From contig NZ_AP024597.1 in the NCBI RefSeq assembly GCF_019704315.1, forward strand, positions 2,888,501 through 2,952,500: 64,000 nt of DNA, given 5' to 3'. Numbering within the stretch: position 1 is the stretch's first letter; the number at the start of each line of letters is the position of its first letter. Under the pieces are notes generated by a model. That model was not told the DNA's origin. It saw nothing but the letters and a program-made list of their open reading frames with translations, and did no database searches. Shown here piece after piece: positions 9,456 through 21,097 of the stretch. The stretch comes from Stygiolobus caldivivus (lineage in GTDB: Archaea; Thermoproteota; Thermoprotei_A; Sulfolobales; Sulfolobaceae). Made by a program: the position numbers and the translations under genes.

Positions 9456-10081
9456 TGAAGATAGGGGTCTTAGGCCCAGTGGGCTCGGGGAAAACTACCT
9501 TAATCGAGTTCCTCACTGAGTACTTCGTCAGGAAGTTCGCTATATCAGTAGGGATAATCACTAACGATGTAGTCTCTAACCATGATGCAGTAAGGGTCTA
9601 TGAAGAGCTAGTTGTCACTAAAAAAGTCCTACCTAAAGAAAATGTAGTGGGTCTTGTTACCGGCGGTTGCCCACACACGGCTATTAGAGAAGACCCTTCA
9701 ATGAACTTAAGGGCACTGGAAAGGCTCACCAGGAGGGTAAGGTTAGACGTTATATTTATAGAAAGTGGAGGAGATAATGTAATGAGTACATTTAGCGGGC
9801 TACTAGCTGACTACACTATATTCGTTTTAGACACAGCTGCTGGTGATAAATACCCAGGTAAGGGCGGGTTAGGGATTTCTGAAAGCGACTTATTAGTAGT
9901 TAATAAGGTCGACCTAGCCCCTTATGTAGGTGCTGACCTGGAGAAAATGAAAAGAGACGCTGAAAAAGTAAGGAAAGGAAAACCTACAGTATTTGTGAGC
10001 CTTAAGACCGGAGAAGGTGTGGAAAGTCTAATAAACGTTTTAAAGGAGGAGTTATCAATTGAAGGGATCCTTAGAATTTGA
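9452..10081 (+). CDS. ureG: Urease accessory GTPase UreG
   Basis: A 209-aa SIMIBI-class GTPase that powers insertion of nickel into urease. It has the P-loop GPVGSGKTT (residues 8-16), the nickel-binding CPH motif within [16 protein letters not shown], the ESGGDN switch and the NKVDLAP specificity motif. All diagnostic residues are intact. It overlaps ureF by 4 bases and ureD by 23 bases. Confidence 0.97.
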   Translation: MMKIGVLGPVGSGKTTLIEFLTEYFVRKFAISVGIITNDVVSNHDAVRVYEELVVTKKVLPKENVVGLVTGGCPHTAIREDPSMNLRALERLTRRVRLDVIFIESGGDNVMSTFSGLLADYTIFVLDTAAGDKYPGKGGLGISESDLLVVNKVDLAPYVGADLEKMKRDAEKVRKGKPTVFVSLKTGEGVESLINVLKEELSIEGILRI

Positions 10082-10652
10082 TGAGAATATGATAAAGAGG
10101 AACGGACCTCTGAACATATTCTCTTGTAACACTTACCTAGTAGTTACTAACCCTTCAGAGGTATTGGCCCATGAAGACGAGTTAATTGTTAAAATTTCCG
10201 GGAGGGACCTTAAGATAACTGACCAAGCTTATACCAAAATATTGAGAAAGAGTAATGTAAAAATAGTAGTAGAGGTCACGGGGGATAAGGTAGATTATTT
10301 CCCACACCCTATAATTTTTTATAATTCCAGCAGGGCTAGACTGTACACTAAGGTCGTAGTTAGGGAGAGGGCAAAGATAATAGAGGCATATATTTTAGGG
10401 CGTAAGGGCTCTATGGAGGAATTTGTTGAAGGAGACATTTTAGCTATCACTGAGGTTTTCTATGGGGATAAATTACTAATTTATGACGTGTTTAGGGGTG
10501 ACGGCTATTACAAGAGCAGAAATATAATGGGTAAGGAAGCCCTACTTACGGTCTATGAAGTAGAAGACGGAGAATATAAATTTAATAAAATAATCACCGA
10601 CTACCAAAACATAGACAAGACATGGCGAGACCTTACCGGGATATATTTCTAG
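10059..10652 (+). CDS. ureD: Urease accessory protein UreD (UreH)
   Basis: A 197-aa protein, short for UreD (usually about 270 aa). It keeps family landmarks: DQAYTKILR (the usual T.QA.TKIYR) and [20 protein letters not shown] (the LPHPLIPF..SR region), followed by a beta-rich half with GRKGSMEE and [10 protein letters not shown]. UreD docks on urease and receives nickel from UreF-UreG. The TTG start lies within ureG; an ATG at 10089 would remove 10 residues. Last gene of the operon, facing the convergent amidotransferase gene with a 4-base overlap of stops. Confidence 0.82.
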   Translation: MKGSLEFDENMIKRNGPLNIFSCNTYLVVTNPSEVLAHEDELIVKISGRDLKITDQAYTKILRKSNVKIVVEVTGDKVDYFPHPIIFYNSSRARLYTKVVVRERAKIIEAYILGRKGSMEEFVEGDILAITEVFYGDKLLIYDVFRGDGYYKSRNIMGKEALLTVYEVEDGEYKFNKIITDYQNIDKTWRDLTGIYF

Positions 10653-11278
10653 TACCCTAACCACCAGTTTACAATACTCTCTAAGTTCTTCCTCAGGACC
10701 TCTTCTTTTTCTCTGACCTCTGAGATAAGACTAGTATCACCTTTGTATTCTTCGACCCACCTACTTACCATTTTACTGTCTACTTCTAGATGAAACTGTA
10801 GGGCCATTATTTGTCCAGTATTAAATGCCTGAAAGTACTTTTCACTATAGGCCAGTAGTTCCGATGAAGGGGGTAAGGTAAAAGTATCCCCGTGCCACTG
10901 GAATACTTCAATTTCTTTATCTCCGAGTCTAGGTAAAAGCTTTACCTTACTTATCCCGATTTCCGGTCCGAAAATGCCCTTTTTAACACTCCCACCCAAG
11001 GAGGCTGAAATTAGTTGCGAGCCGAGGCAAATGCCCAGCACCTTTTTCCCTTCTCGCATAGCCTTTCTAATTAGCTCCATTTCGGTGTATAAGAAGGGGT
11101 ATTTTTCAGCTTCATATACACCCATAGGACCTCCCATAATTACAAGTATATCGAAGTCTTCATTTCCCTTAAGTTCTGTCGCCATCTTCTCTTTAACTTT
11201 GAACCCCCTCTCGTTAAGGACCTCCGCTAGGTTTCCCATTCCCTCTATCGGATGGTTTAATATTCCTAAAACGTACAT
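10649..11278 (-). CDS. Class I glutamine amidotransferase (GMP synthase-like, stand-alone)
   Basis: A 209-aa GATase1 domain. The nucleophile Cys lies in GICLGSQLISASLGG, with the oxyanion MGGPMGV before it and the catalytic His-Glu in LQFHLEV. Stand-alone proteins of this kind hydrolyse glutamine or other gamma-glutamyl amides, including gamma-glutamyl polyamines. It is convergent with ureD, so not part of the urease operon, and no synthetase partner is adjacent. The start at 11278 follows an A+T-rich region. Confidence 0.8.
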   Translation of the reverse strand: MYVLGILNHPIEGMGNLAEVLNERGFKVKEKMATELKGNEDFDILVIMGGPMGVYEAEKYPFLYTEMELIRKAMREGKKVLGICLGSQLISASLGGSVKKGIFGPEIGISKVKLLPRLGDKEIEVFQWHGDTFTLPPSSELLAYSEKYFQAFNTGQIMALQFHLEVDSKMVSRWVEEYKGDTSLISEVREKEEVLRKNLESIVNWWLGY

Positions 11279-11321
11279 TGCTATACCACTATAACCTCGA
11301 CATTTATATAATTTTTTAACG

Positions 11322-12731
11322 TTAAATTTTCTTTATCTCCTCGAATCCCTCTACGTCTTTAAGATGTTCCCTCAATACATTCTCGTCAATGTTTTCAAGG
11401 TTTATTTTCCCTTCTTTAACTAGCTTCACTAACTTATCTGTTACCTCCATATATTTATCAGCGGGTATGGAACCAATCACTTTACCGATTTTCTTGTTCC
11501 CCCCACCGACCACAACGTTCAGCCTGACATCACCTCTATTTGCGATAGCACCAAATCCTAGATCCATAACCCAATGTTTACCGCAAGAGTGAGTACATCC
11601 GCTAAACGAAATTCTTATATTAATCCCTTCATCCTTAAGCCTCTCATAAACTTTAGATGCCATCTCGGTCGTAGGAACTAAAGCAGGTGGGCAATAGTCG
11701 TTACCTATACATGAGTTTACATTGAATGACCTTTTCCATATATTAGTATCTGTAATTTCGTTTGGCGCTCTCAGTTTAACTGAATAGTCATTAGCCGTTA
11801 TCGGAATATATAGTTCTTGAGTATTAAACAAGTAGCCGTAGCCTAGATTCCTCCTCATTACAGAAACGATTTCTGGGATGTCTTGAATATCCAACCAACC
11901 ACCAATTGGCTTAACCCTAAGTAGTCTCTCAACTGACATAAACTTGTTTACCGTTATATTTTCTTTCAATGGAGGTAAGGTCGGTGCTATATCGTTAGCC
12001 TCTTTGATTATCATTTCTTTAATTTTATCTTCTCCATATTTTTCTACAATATGTTTGAAACCCCTCTTTTCGTTTTCTCTCTTCAATATATTTGCTACTG
12101 CTACGCAAATTGGTAGTAACTTGTCTAGGGTTACGTCAGTAAATAGTGTTTTCGCTTCAAAGGCTTTCTCTCCTATACCTCCTCCTACCATAACGTCAAA
12201 CTTACCGTTATTTTTACCTACTATTCCTACATCCATAATTACGGGATGAGCACAGCCAACTTCACATGCTGATATTGATATCTTAACTCTTTTAGGTAAG
12301 TTCGGATATTCGTATTCCTTATTGTACCTAAAAAAATTAGAAATATATATAGCTACTTTCTCAGCGTCTACATTAGCTTTAGGACATATTTGCGATAAAC
12401 ACGGGATTACATTTCTCACAGAAGCACCGCAAGAGTCTCTTGGACTTAGACCTACGGATTCTAATTTTGCTAATATCTCATCAAGGTGCTTCATATCTAT
12501 TCCATAGAGTTCTACATCTCCTCTAGACGTTAAATGGATTTTATTATTACCATAATCTCTTGTAATTTCTACAAGTTTTTCAAATTGCTCTGCTGTCCAT
12601 TGAGAAGGATCTCTTCCTTTTCCTTGTCTTATCCTTATCGAGATAAGTGGATTATCCCCCCTACTAGTATATATTCCTTCGTATCTTCTAGGATAAAATA
12701 ACTTGTATTTATCTTTAAAAGATATACTCAT
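11322..12731 (-). CDS. Siroheme-dependent sulfite/nitrite reductase (ferredoxin type)
   Basis: About 469 aa from ATG at 12731, which sits roughly 26 bases from a TATA-like run at 12752-12760; an in-frame ATG at 12746 adds five residues. The two ferrodoxin-like/NIR_SIR halves are visible. The 4Fe-4S and siroheme ligands are CIGNDYC, then SGCTHSCGKHW (C-x5-C...C-x3-C). The first half has a similar CLSQIC / CEVGC set, so it could carry a second cluster. It reduces sulfite to sulfide or nitrite to ammonia. A role in sulfate or nitrogen assimilation is possible, and sequence alone does not separate them. Confidence 0.85.
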   Translation of the reverse strand: MSISFKDKYKLFYPRRYEGIYTSRGDNPLISIRIRQGKGRDPSQWTAEQFEKLVEITRDYGNNKIHLTSRGDVELYGIDMKHLDEILAKLESVGLSPRDSCGASVRNVIPCLSQICPKANVDAEKVAIYISNFFRYNKEYEYPNLPKRVKISISACEVGCAHPVIMDVGIVGKNNGKFDVMVGGGIGEKAFEAKTLFTDVTLDKLLPICVAVANILKRENEKRGFKHIVEKYGEDKIKEMIIKEANDIAPTLPPLKENITVNKFMSVERLLRVKPIGGWLDIQDIPEIVSVMRRNLGYGYLFNTQELYIPITANDYSVKLRAPNEITDTNIWKRSFNVNSCIGNDYCPPALVPTTEMASKVYERLKDEGINIRISFSGCTHSCGKHWVMDLGFGAIANRGDVRLNVVVGGGNKKIGKVIGSIPADKYMEVTDKLVKLVKEGKINLENIDENVLREHLKDVEGFEEIKKI

Positions 12732-12963
12732 TATGCGAAATATCATGAAATAATAAATAAACTAATACCCTCATTTGATTAAACATTTTTAAAATATCAT
12801 TATAATTATTTTTAGTTGAATTAAGGGGCTACTAACGTTTAGTATTCTATAGCATATTTAATAATTTATTTTCTTTATTCCCGTCCTTTGTGTTTATACT
12901 TTTGAACATAGTACAAATAAATACCTGATAAGATTAATATATCGTTTAACATAAATCGCTTTT

Positions 12964-14409
12964 ATGAGAGATGTAGATTCAATTATAGTCAATCCTGAGA
13001 TCCTACCTGTCCCCAAGGAAATAAAGAAGTGGAAAGCTCCTGACTACACAATGGCATGGATTACAATGTCAGTAGGTGTTCTTACGTGGGAATATCCTTG
13101 GTTCGGGATATTTTTGGGTATACCTTGGTATCTTGCACTTAGCCTAGAATTTTTGGGAAACTTACTGACCTTAGTCCCTATGATAATCCAGTCTCATGCA
13201 GGTGCAAAATATGGAATAGCTGAGCCTCAAGTTACACGGAGTAGATGGGGTATATGGGGTGCTCAATTACCCTCGATAATAAGAGCGATTATAGGAACAG
13301 GATGGTGGGGTATTAACGTGTTCATAATAACCGAGATCATAGTCGGACTTTACCTTAAGCTTTCTGGAAATTTAACGTCCGTTGTAGGTCCTTTACTCAA
13401 AAGTGGACAAGCTAATTCATTCACTATATCTCTTGCCGATCCTTCACTTTTCTGGGTAGTTTTCGTTTCAGTAATTTTAGCTGAAATAGGAATACTGTAT
13501 TATTCTCCCGTACTTAAAGGACAAGAGCCGTTAAGAAAGATGAGTTGGGTTGTAGCACCTATAGTAATGTTGTCTCTAATCTCGATATTCGCGTTTGAAG
13601 CTACTAAATATGGTCTAAGTTTTACATTACCCACGACCTTCAATGCTTCTCTACCTACAATCTTAGCATATTTAGGAGGGAACATGGCAAGTTGGCTGAC
13701 AATGGCTATATCGATGCCTGACTTAACGAGATTTGCAGTAAATCAAAGGGCTCAAATATTCGGACAAGTGATATTGCCATTCACTTATGCTATATTCGGA
13801 CTTTTTGGTATAATAGGGTCTGGAATAGTGTATTCCTCAACCCATCTCCTCGTCATAGATCCAGTCCTGCTCACTTTATTAACTGCACCTGCTCCGATTT
13901 CGATTTTATTACTAACTCCACTTTTAATAGAGACTTTCGCAGTTAATACACTTGCTAACCTATTACCTCCAGCTTATGACCTTAGTAACATCTTCCCTAA
14001 GAAGATAACGTGGTTTAGAGGAGTATTATTAGCGACTTTAGTTGGGATTTTAGTTGGAGCATGGAGCTTCTTAGGTAGCGCTTATGGTTTTATGGAGAGT
14101 TGGCTACTTACTTATGGTACTGCACTGGGTTCTATAGTAGGTATTAACATAGCTGATTACGTGTTTATCAGGAAATTTGACATTGATGTAGATTCTCTAT
14201 TTACCACTAGAGGAGTTTATAGGTATCTGAGGGGATTTAACCCATCAGCGTTTCTAGCATTCGGCATCTCGGCATTAATAGGCTATCTTAGCGATCTAGG
14301 GATAAAGAACGTAATTACGCTATATATAGGGAGTTTAGGGCCTTTGGTTACTTTACCGTTGAGTATAATTCTATACCTGATTTTCATGAAACTATTTAAG
14401 AATTATTGA
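12964..14409 (+). CDS. NCS1-family nucleobase/allantoin-type permease
   Basis: A 481-aa membrane protein of 12 predicted helices. The N-terminal [19 protein letters not shown] and the helix-3 motif [10 protein letters not shown] are typical of NCS1 carriers for cytosine, uracil, allantoin, hydantoin or thiamine. The later segment SMPDLTRFA is the conserved P.L.RF motif of helix 6. A TATA-like ttaatatat lies about 25 bases before the ATG, so a leaderless message is likely. It is divergent from the sulfite/nitrite reductase gene. A second, distinct NCS1 carrier is at 49241. Confidence 0.85.
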   Translation: MRDVDSIIVNPEILPVPKEIKKWKAPDYTMAWITMSVGVLTWEYPWFGIFLGIPWYLALSLEFLGNLLTLVPMIIQSHAGAKYGIAEPQVTRSRWGIWGAQLPSIIRAIIGTGWWGINVFIITEIIVGLYLKLSGNLTSVVGPLLKSGQANSFTISLADPSLFWVVFVSVILAEIGILYYSPVLKGQEPLRKMSWVVAPIVMLSLISIFAFEATKYGLSFTLPTTFNASLPTILAYLGGNMASWLTMAISMPDLTRFAVNQRAQIFGQVILPFTYAIFGLFGIIGSGIVYSSTHLLVIDPVLLTLLTAPAPISILLLTPLLIETFAVNTLANLLPPAYDLSNIFPKKITWFRGVLLATLVGILVGAWSFLGSAYGFMESWLLTYGTALGSIVGINIADYVFIRKFDIDVDSLFTTRGVYRYLRGFNPSAFLAFGISALIGYLSDLGIKNVITLYIGSLGPLVTLPLSIILYLIFMKLFKNY

Positions 14410-14515
14410 TTTTTTCTATGAATTATAGAGAGGTAAAGAGTCTTAATTGACTCCTTATACTGTGTACCTTAATATATCTATATAATAGAAATACATAGTA
14501 ATAGGAAATTTATGG

Positions 14516-15685
14516 TTATTTTATAAACTGTCTATAGTTAAGCATTATTATTGATGGAATTATTACTAAAAGGGACAGTAAGAATACAGCTTCAGGAGAA
14601 ATGTCTACCCAGAAGTAGAGAGCAATTATGGGAGAAGATATTGATAGTAATGTAGATACAGAATCTATTAACGACATGGATAAATTAGCTGTTTTCGATC
14701 TAGAGATTACACTCACCTCCGGTAAATTGTCCATAGCTATAAATAACGTCCCGATAAAATTTATTATTATGAATAAAATTGGAGATCTTGTAAAATAAAG
14801 TAAAGCGTAAGTTATACCGGCTAATATTCTTGTTATTGCTAGGGTGTTAATATCCCCTAGTTTATCCGATAAGAACTTTGATGGAAATGCAGCTAAACTT
14901 ATTCCAATGGTCTCAGTACTAAACATTATTCCTAACTCTAATAGACTACCCTTAATTATCTCAGTGAAGTATAACGGAATATACAAAAAGCTTGTTCCAA
15001 AGATAAATCTTATTATAGCTATTAATAACGGTAAGGTTGTAGCATTCTTATCCTCTTTCACTAATTTTATATACGATTTAACATCTACTCTCTTCATATT
15101 ATTTACCCGTACATCAAATATAATAGATCTTATTCGTAATATAATTAAAATTACGATAATTATAATAATAAATGTTAAAATAAAATCAACTTTGTAACTT
15201 TCTTGGGCAATATAAGCGGAAATTAATGGAGCTGCCATAGAGGCCAATGGGACTATTGTAAAATAGATGCTCAACTCGTTCTTACTTAGCCTCCTTCCAA
15301 TTATGACTCTCATTAACGGTACTCGTACACTAAATCCAATATATACTAAAGTCATTGCAATCAAAATTACTAGAAAAATATCTGATAAAATTAGAAAAAC
15401 AATACCTATGCTTATTATCATTAATGAAAGCGTTAATAAGTTATAAGGATTAAGGAAATCGGCTAATATACCTATGCTTAAAGTTATAATCCCTTCAACT
15501 AAAGTTAAAATTAGATAAATTAATGAAATCTGAAATATAGTAAATTGTAATTGGATTCCTAAGTAAGGTTGTATAATAGTCCCAAATATTCTCACAGCAA
15601 AAGCCGCTAAAATAGAAGATAACATATATAATTTAGTTTCTTTATTTAAATTAAAAAAATTTGTTAACTTTAACCACTTTCTCAC
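14516..15685 (-). CDS. MFS transporter
   Basis: A 389-aa protein with about 12 hydrophobic helices; a cytoplasmic Lys/Arg-rich loop in the middle (residues 190-210) separates two six-helix bundles. Short motifs such as GRRLSK between helices and SKFLSDKLGD in the second half fit the major facilitator fold. The ATG at 15685 is followed by a basic N-terminus. Codon use is noticeably A+T richer than the neighbours. Substrate unknown. Confidence 0.7.
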   Translation of the reverse strand: MRKWLKLTNFFNLNKETKLYMLSSILAAFAVRIFGTIIQPYLGIQLQFTIFQISLIYLILTLVEGIITLSIGILADFLNPYNLLTLSLMIISIGIVFLILSDIFLVILIAMTLVYIGFSVRVPLMRVIIGRRLSKNELSIYFTIVPLASMAAPLISAYIAQESYKVDFILTFIIIIIVILIILRIRSIIFDVRVNNMKRVDVKSYIKLVKEDKNATTLPLLIAIIRFIFGTSFLYIPLYFTEIIKGSLLELGIMFSTETIGISLAAFPSKFLSDKLGDINTLAITRILAGITYALLYFTRSPILFIIINFIGTLFIAMDNLPEVSVISRSKTANLSMSLIDSVSTLLSISSPIIALYFWVDISPEAVFLLSLLVIIPSIIMLNYRQFIK

Positions 15686-16033
15686 CTTATAGTATTATAC
15701 TTAACTTCTTACCTTATATCTTAACTTTCCGAATAACTCCAGCACTTTTATCGTACATATAATGTTACTGTTCTTCACTAAATCTTATCTAGATAACTCA
15801 AATTTATTCTATTATATATAACATTAATTTCTATATCTATTTACAAAAATTTGTAAAGCTATCTAGTTAAATAATTATCACAAGTTATTGCATTTCTCCA
15901 GATGCTTTTATGTCTAAGCTTGAGTGAATATAATAATACTATTGATACAATCATTAAATATTAGTGTTTTTAAGGCAAAAGAATTGTCAGAGCGTAGTAA
16001 AAATAGCTTTTCATTAGTCAAAAATAATATTTA
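15686..16033. other. Intergenic, A+T rich, nothing recognised
   Basis: About 350 bases between two minus-strand genes. Promoter elements for the MFS gene are expected at its left end, but no clear TATA/BRE, hairpin or short gene could be defined. Confidence 0.4.
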
Positions 16034-17221
16034 TTAGAATTTGACTTTGCCTGGGTTAAATAGATCTTCTTTATCGTATGTCTTCTTATAGTTTACAATC
16101 TTACTTACATGCTCTCTCGGTAATCTATCATTTATATACATAGAATGTAAATTGAACGAACTTTCGGAGAACAGTTCTAAGAGTTTGTTGAATCTTTCTC
16201 TTCCTTGGACTATGAAGTAAGTATGTCCCTTCCAATCATTCGCAAATTCACTCTCTATTATTGGGTTTATTTCTCTAGTTTTAGTTATCCATTCTGATAA
16301 CTCCTCTATTGGTATATGATATTGATTATAGTAGATCCCCTTCATTAGCATATTAGATGTCACGTATACTGCTGCAAAGAACAAGTTTCTTCTACTCCAT
16401 AACATTGTCCCATCGTAACCCCCTTCTAGTTTTATCTCCCTGTTCTCAGGGTATGCAATTAATACCTGCCACTTATCAGTGGAAAACCCTGTAGATTTTT
16501 CAGTTAGTTTTGCAATTTCTGGAGACCTTAAAGTTATATGATATAAAGGTATTTCATCTTCATATATTTTCTGTATAAACTTAATTGCATCTTGATAAGT
16601 ATCGAAAAGGAAAAGTTTGCTGGTGTCGTTGGTATCTTCTCGTTTTAAGATTTTTAATTGGGTAACTATTCCAGTAGTGCCCTCAGCATGAGCAGCTATT
16701 TTAATATCTCCACCTTTTAGAGTAACGAGTTTTCCCTTAGGATTAACCATAGTCACTTCGATCACTTGATCCCAGTTAGGTCCATATTCATAAGATCCTA
16801 TCCCCCAAGAACCTCCGCAAAAATAACCTCCAACAGTGGTTTTCTGATATATAGTGGGATATACTCTTGCATTAAAGGAAAATTTTGCACCGGCTTCTGC
16901 TTCCACATAATCCTCGTATTCCCTAATCTTGTTCATTTTAGTCATATCTACAATGAGTCCTCCCCTCAGGGGGATTAAACCTCCTACAGTACCGTAACCT
17001 GCACCTCTAGGTATAAGAGGGATGTGCATTTGCAGAGCGAACTCAACTATGCTCATAACTTCATCCTCGTTTTTAGGGAAAGCCACGGCGTCGGCTTTTA
17101 AAGAGGTATATTCGGATAAGAGTGGAGACACAAAACTCCAATCTTTACTCTTATCTTCAACTATTTTAGGATCTTGTGACACTTCTATGCCTTGTTTAGT
17201 TAGGTAAATAAAAACGCTCAT
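16034..17221 (-). CDS. FAD-linked oxidase (PCMH/VAO type, GlcD-like), paralogue 1
   Basis: A 395-aa protein with an N-terminal PCMH FAD-binding domain: FPKNEDEVMSIVEFALQ, the PRGAGYGTVGG phosphate-binding loop and KTTVGGYFCGGSWGIGS. GGDIKIAAHAEGTTGIVT follows near residue 180. The C-terminal YKKTYDKEDLFNPGK corresponds to the '..DP..LLNPGK' tail of glycolate/D-lactate oxidases. It is shorter than most GlcD proteins (about 460 aa). It is closely related to the protein at 29314-30486 and more distantly to 50820-52061. It probably oxidises an alcohol, amine or ring substrate with FAD; substrate unknown. Confidence 0.8.
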   Translation of the reverse strand: MSVFIYLTKQGIEVSQDPKIVEDKSKDWSFVSPLLSEYTSLKADAVAFPKNEDEVMSIVEFALQMHIPLIPRGAGYGTVGGLIPLRGGLIVDMTKMNKIREYEDYVEAEAGAKFSFNARVYPTIYQKTTVGGYFCGGSWGIGSYEYGPNWDQVIEVTMVNPKGKLVTLKGGDIKIAAHAEGTTGIVTQLKILKREDTNDTSKLFLFDTYQDAIKFIQKIYEDEIPLYHITLRSPEIAKLTEKSTGFSTDKWQVLIAYPENREIKLEGGYDGTMLWSRRNLFFAAVYVTSNMLMKGIYYNQYHIPIEELSEWITKTREINPIIESEFANDWKGHTYFIVQGRERFNKLLELFSESSFNLHSMYINDRLPREHVSKIVNYKKTYDKEDLFNPGKVKF

Positions 17222-17369
17222 TTATCACACTTTTACTTTTTAATAAATAAAAAATTTATTAGGATCTACTTGGATATTTTCCAAGATTTTAAACATCAGA
17301 ATTAAACTTTGTCAATTCAATAAGAGCATCATCTTATGCTTCTTAAGGCTTTATAAGCAGACTTTCCTT

Positions 17370-17387
17370 AACGCCCTAAAGGGCGTT
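17370..17387 (-). repeat. Hairpin at the 3' side of the TnpB relic
   Basis: A perfect 7-bp stem, aacgccc/gggcgtt, with loop taaa. Subterminal hairpins near the right end are typical of IS200/IS605-family elements, and this one lies 17 bases beyond the TnpB stop codon. Confidence 0.45.
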
Positions 17388-17403
17388 TGGTTCACCTCAT
17401 CGA

Positions 17404-17990
<587 letters not shown>

Positions 17991-18047
17991 GAATTGTTGT
18001 TAGGAAAAAGGTTTCTATCATAGAAAAATTTTAAAGGATAAAAATTA

Positions 18048-19109
18048 TTATAACATAATCTTTTCTGAATAAATTAACTTTACCTCTTTCTCTTTTAACC
18101 TATTTAAGAATATTTCAGAGTCAATTACTTTTTCAGGTGGTAAAACCCCTCTACCTTCTACTTTCATATCAACAGTAATTACCGGCGATATACCCGTAAC
18201 GTATTGGGTACCGTCGAACTCACCTTTAGGACCAGATATGAATTCCATCGAGACTTCCTTATTTAAGTACTTAAAAATCACTTTACATGCTTCCATCTCA
18301 TTAGGCTTTTCATTATTATAACCCAATAGCCCTTTACTCCTCAGGAGCTCTTTAAGATACCTCCTTGCTTTTATTCCCATGACCTCTGCGTCATCTCCGA
18401 ACAATCTCGATAGAAACGCCACTTGTTCAAAACCTGTCCCACCTTCCATCCAATCTACGTATTTCACTCCTTCAAAGGAACTAGGAAAAGTGGCGAGTTC
18501 GCTGTGTATAGTTAGGTATACTTTAATCCTACCTATTGTGAAGTCAACCTCTTCGCTTTTTGAAAGCGGTTTATAATATTTGTATTCACCGTTTTCAAAC
18601 ACGGGTGCGTCCATAACCATTTCGTCCATCTGTGTATCTATGCTCCAGTCTATTTTCTCGCTATAATTTATCCATCCGTCCCTAAGATTTATTGCCTCTG
18701 GAGTCCCAAACCTGTTATAAATGTATTTTGCTATCACATTCGTAACACCTGGTTCTGCACCCATCCCAACGAGCGCTAAAAGCCCTTCCCTTTCAAACTC
18801 GTCGTTTAGTTCTAGTTGTTTCCTAGTCATCCAATATAACCCACCTAGGTCTATATAATTTACTCCTGCCTTTAACGACGCTTTCATAGCATTTAAGTTA
18901 AAGTAATACTGAGCCGAGTTTATTACATAATCACTGTTTTTTATCTTGTTGGCAATATCGTCTACGTTATTTAAATCACCGTAAATATAGTCCACTTCCT
19001 TATATGGTGGCCTTATTATATCTACAACATTTACCTCGTGTTTTCTCAGTAACTCTTTGGTTATAACCCTACCTATTAGCCCAGAACCCCCCAGTACGGA
19101 AACTTTCAA
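18048..19109 (-). CDS. Saccharopine dehydrogenase-like NAD(P)-dependent reductase
   Basis: A 353-aa protein. The N-terminal Rossmann fold has GGSGLIGRVITKELL (residues 7-21). This is followed by DYVINSAQYYFNLNAMKASLKAGVNYIDLGG, which is typical of saccharopine dehydrogenase / carboxynorspermidine synthase-type proteins, and VGMGAEPGVTNVIAKY. It starts 6 bases after the APC permease gene at 19116 on the same strand, so the two form an operon. It may act on the imported amino acid or amine; the exact reaction is not predictable. Confidence 0.75.
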   Translation of the reverse strand: MKVSVLGGSGLIGRVITKELLRKHEVNVVDIIRPPYKEVDYIYGDLNNVDDIANKIKNSDYVINSAQYYFNLNAMKASLKAGVNYIDLGGLYWMTRKQLELNDEFEREGLLALVGMGAEPGVTNVIAKYIYNRFGTPEAINLRDGWINYSEKIDWSIDTQMDEMVMDAPVFENGEYKYYKPLSKSEEVDFTIGRIKVYLTIHSELATFPSSFEGVKYVDWMEGGTGFEQVAFLSRLFGDDAEVMGIKARRYLKELLRSKGLLGYNNEKPNEMEACKVIFKYLNKEVSMEFISGPKGEFDGTQYVTGISPVITVDMKVEGRGVLPPEKVIDSEIFLNRLKEKEVKLIYSEKIML

Positions 19110-19115
19110 CCTTAC

Positions 19116-20705
<1,590 letters not shown>

Positions 20706-20961
20706 AGCATGTTAGTTGATAAACATTTAAAAAATATATCTAAGGAGACTAGTGATTCATATTTACTGTTATCAGGGGTAAAAATGATCAGTATTAAAGT
20801 AAGTTAAGCTTAACTTTCTCTATAGGTATAACCGATATCTTGAAAATTATTCAATAATAGGCGTACATATATCAATATTAAGTGAAATCTGGGTATAAGT
20901 TTTTACGTAAACTTAAACATGATCAACCAAATATTTATATACTTTTTCATGAATAGTAAAT

Positions 20962-20985
20962 TGAGGTGGTTGAATTGAGACCTCA
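20962..20985 (+). promoter_or_regulatory. Hairpin able to mask a Shine-Dalgarno sequence
   Basis: tgaggt (20962-20967) and acctca (20980-20985) are perfectly complementary across a 12-base loop. The left arm is the SD-like gaggtgg and the loop contains the TTG that starts the small frame at 20975. Such an arrangement could control translation, but it is read from sequence only. Confidence 0.35.
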
Positions 20986-21064
20986 GATCTACGCGGAGAA
21001 AAAACTTAATTCAAGTCTATATTATTATTATCTATTTCTTTATATGTTAAAACCTAAACAATAG
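20975..21064 (+). CDS. Possible 29-aa leader peptide
   Basis: A short frame starting TTG, 5 bases after a good SD (gaggtgg, 20963-20969), about 38 bases after a TATA box and ending 33 bases before the aminotransferase ATG. It encodes a basic N-terminus and then LYYYYLFLYMLK, with four consecutive Tyr codons. It may be a regulatory leader peptide for the downstream operon, or the SD may be coincidental. It is too short for coding statistics. Confidence 0.3.
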   Translation: MRPQIYAEKKLNSSLYYYYLFLYMLKPKQ

Positions 21065-21097
21065 TAGTAGTCTCATTCTATCTTCTGGTGAACATTA

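Larger units (their letters stand above)
20706..21097. other. Divergent intergenic region with promoter, hairpin and possible leader ORF
   Basis: Separates the APC permease operon (minus) from the aminotransferase/ureohydrolase operon (plus). A TATA-like atatttatata at 20931-20941 points rightward. The transcript should begin near 20963, giving an unusually long 5' leader of about 135 bases before the aminotransferase ATG. Confidence 0.5.

Noticed and set aside
11322-12731. Assimilatory nitrite reductase as part of the nitrogen island
   Set aside because: Motifs do not separate nitrite from sulfite reductases, and no nitrate reductase or nitrite transporter is present in the window.
16034-17221. 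FAD oxidase as the missing FAD subunit of the XDH-type enzyme
   Set aside because: It is about 100 residues longer than CoxM-type subunits and has the GlcD-like '..LFNPGK' tail, so it is an independent oxidase.
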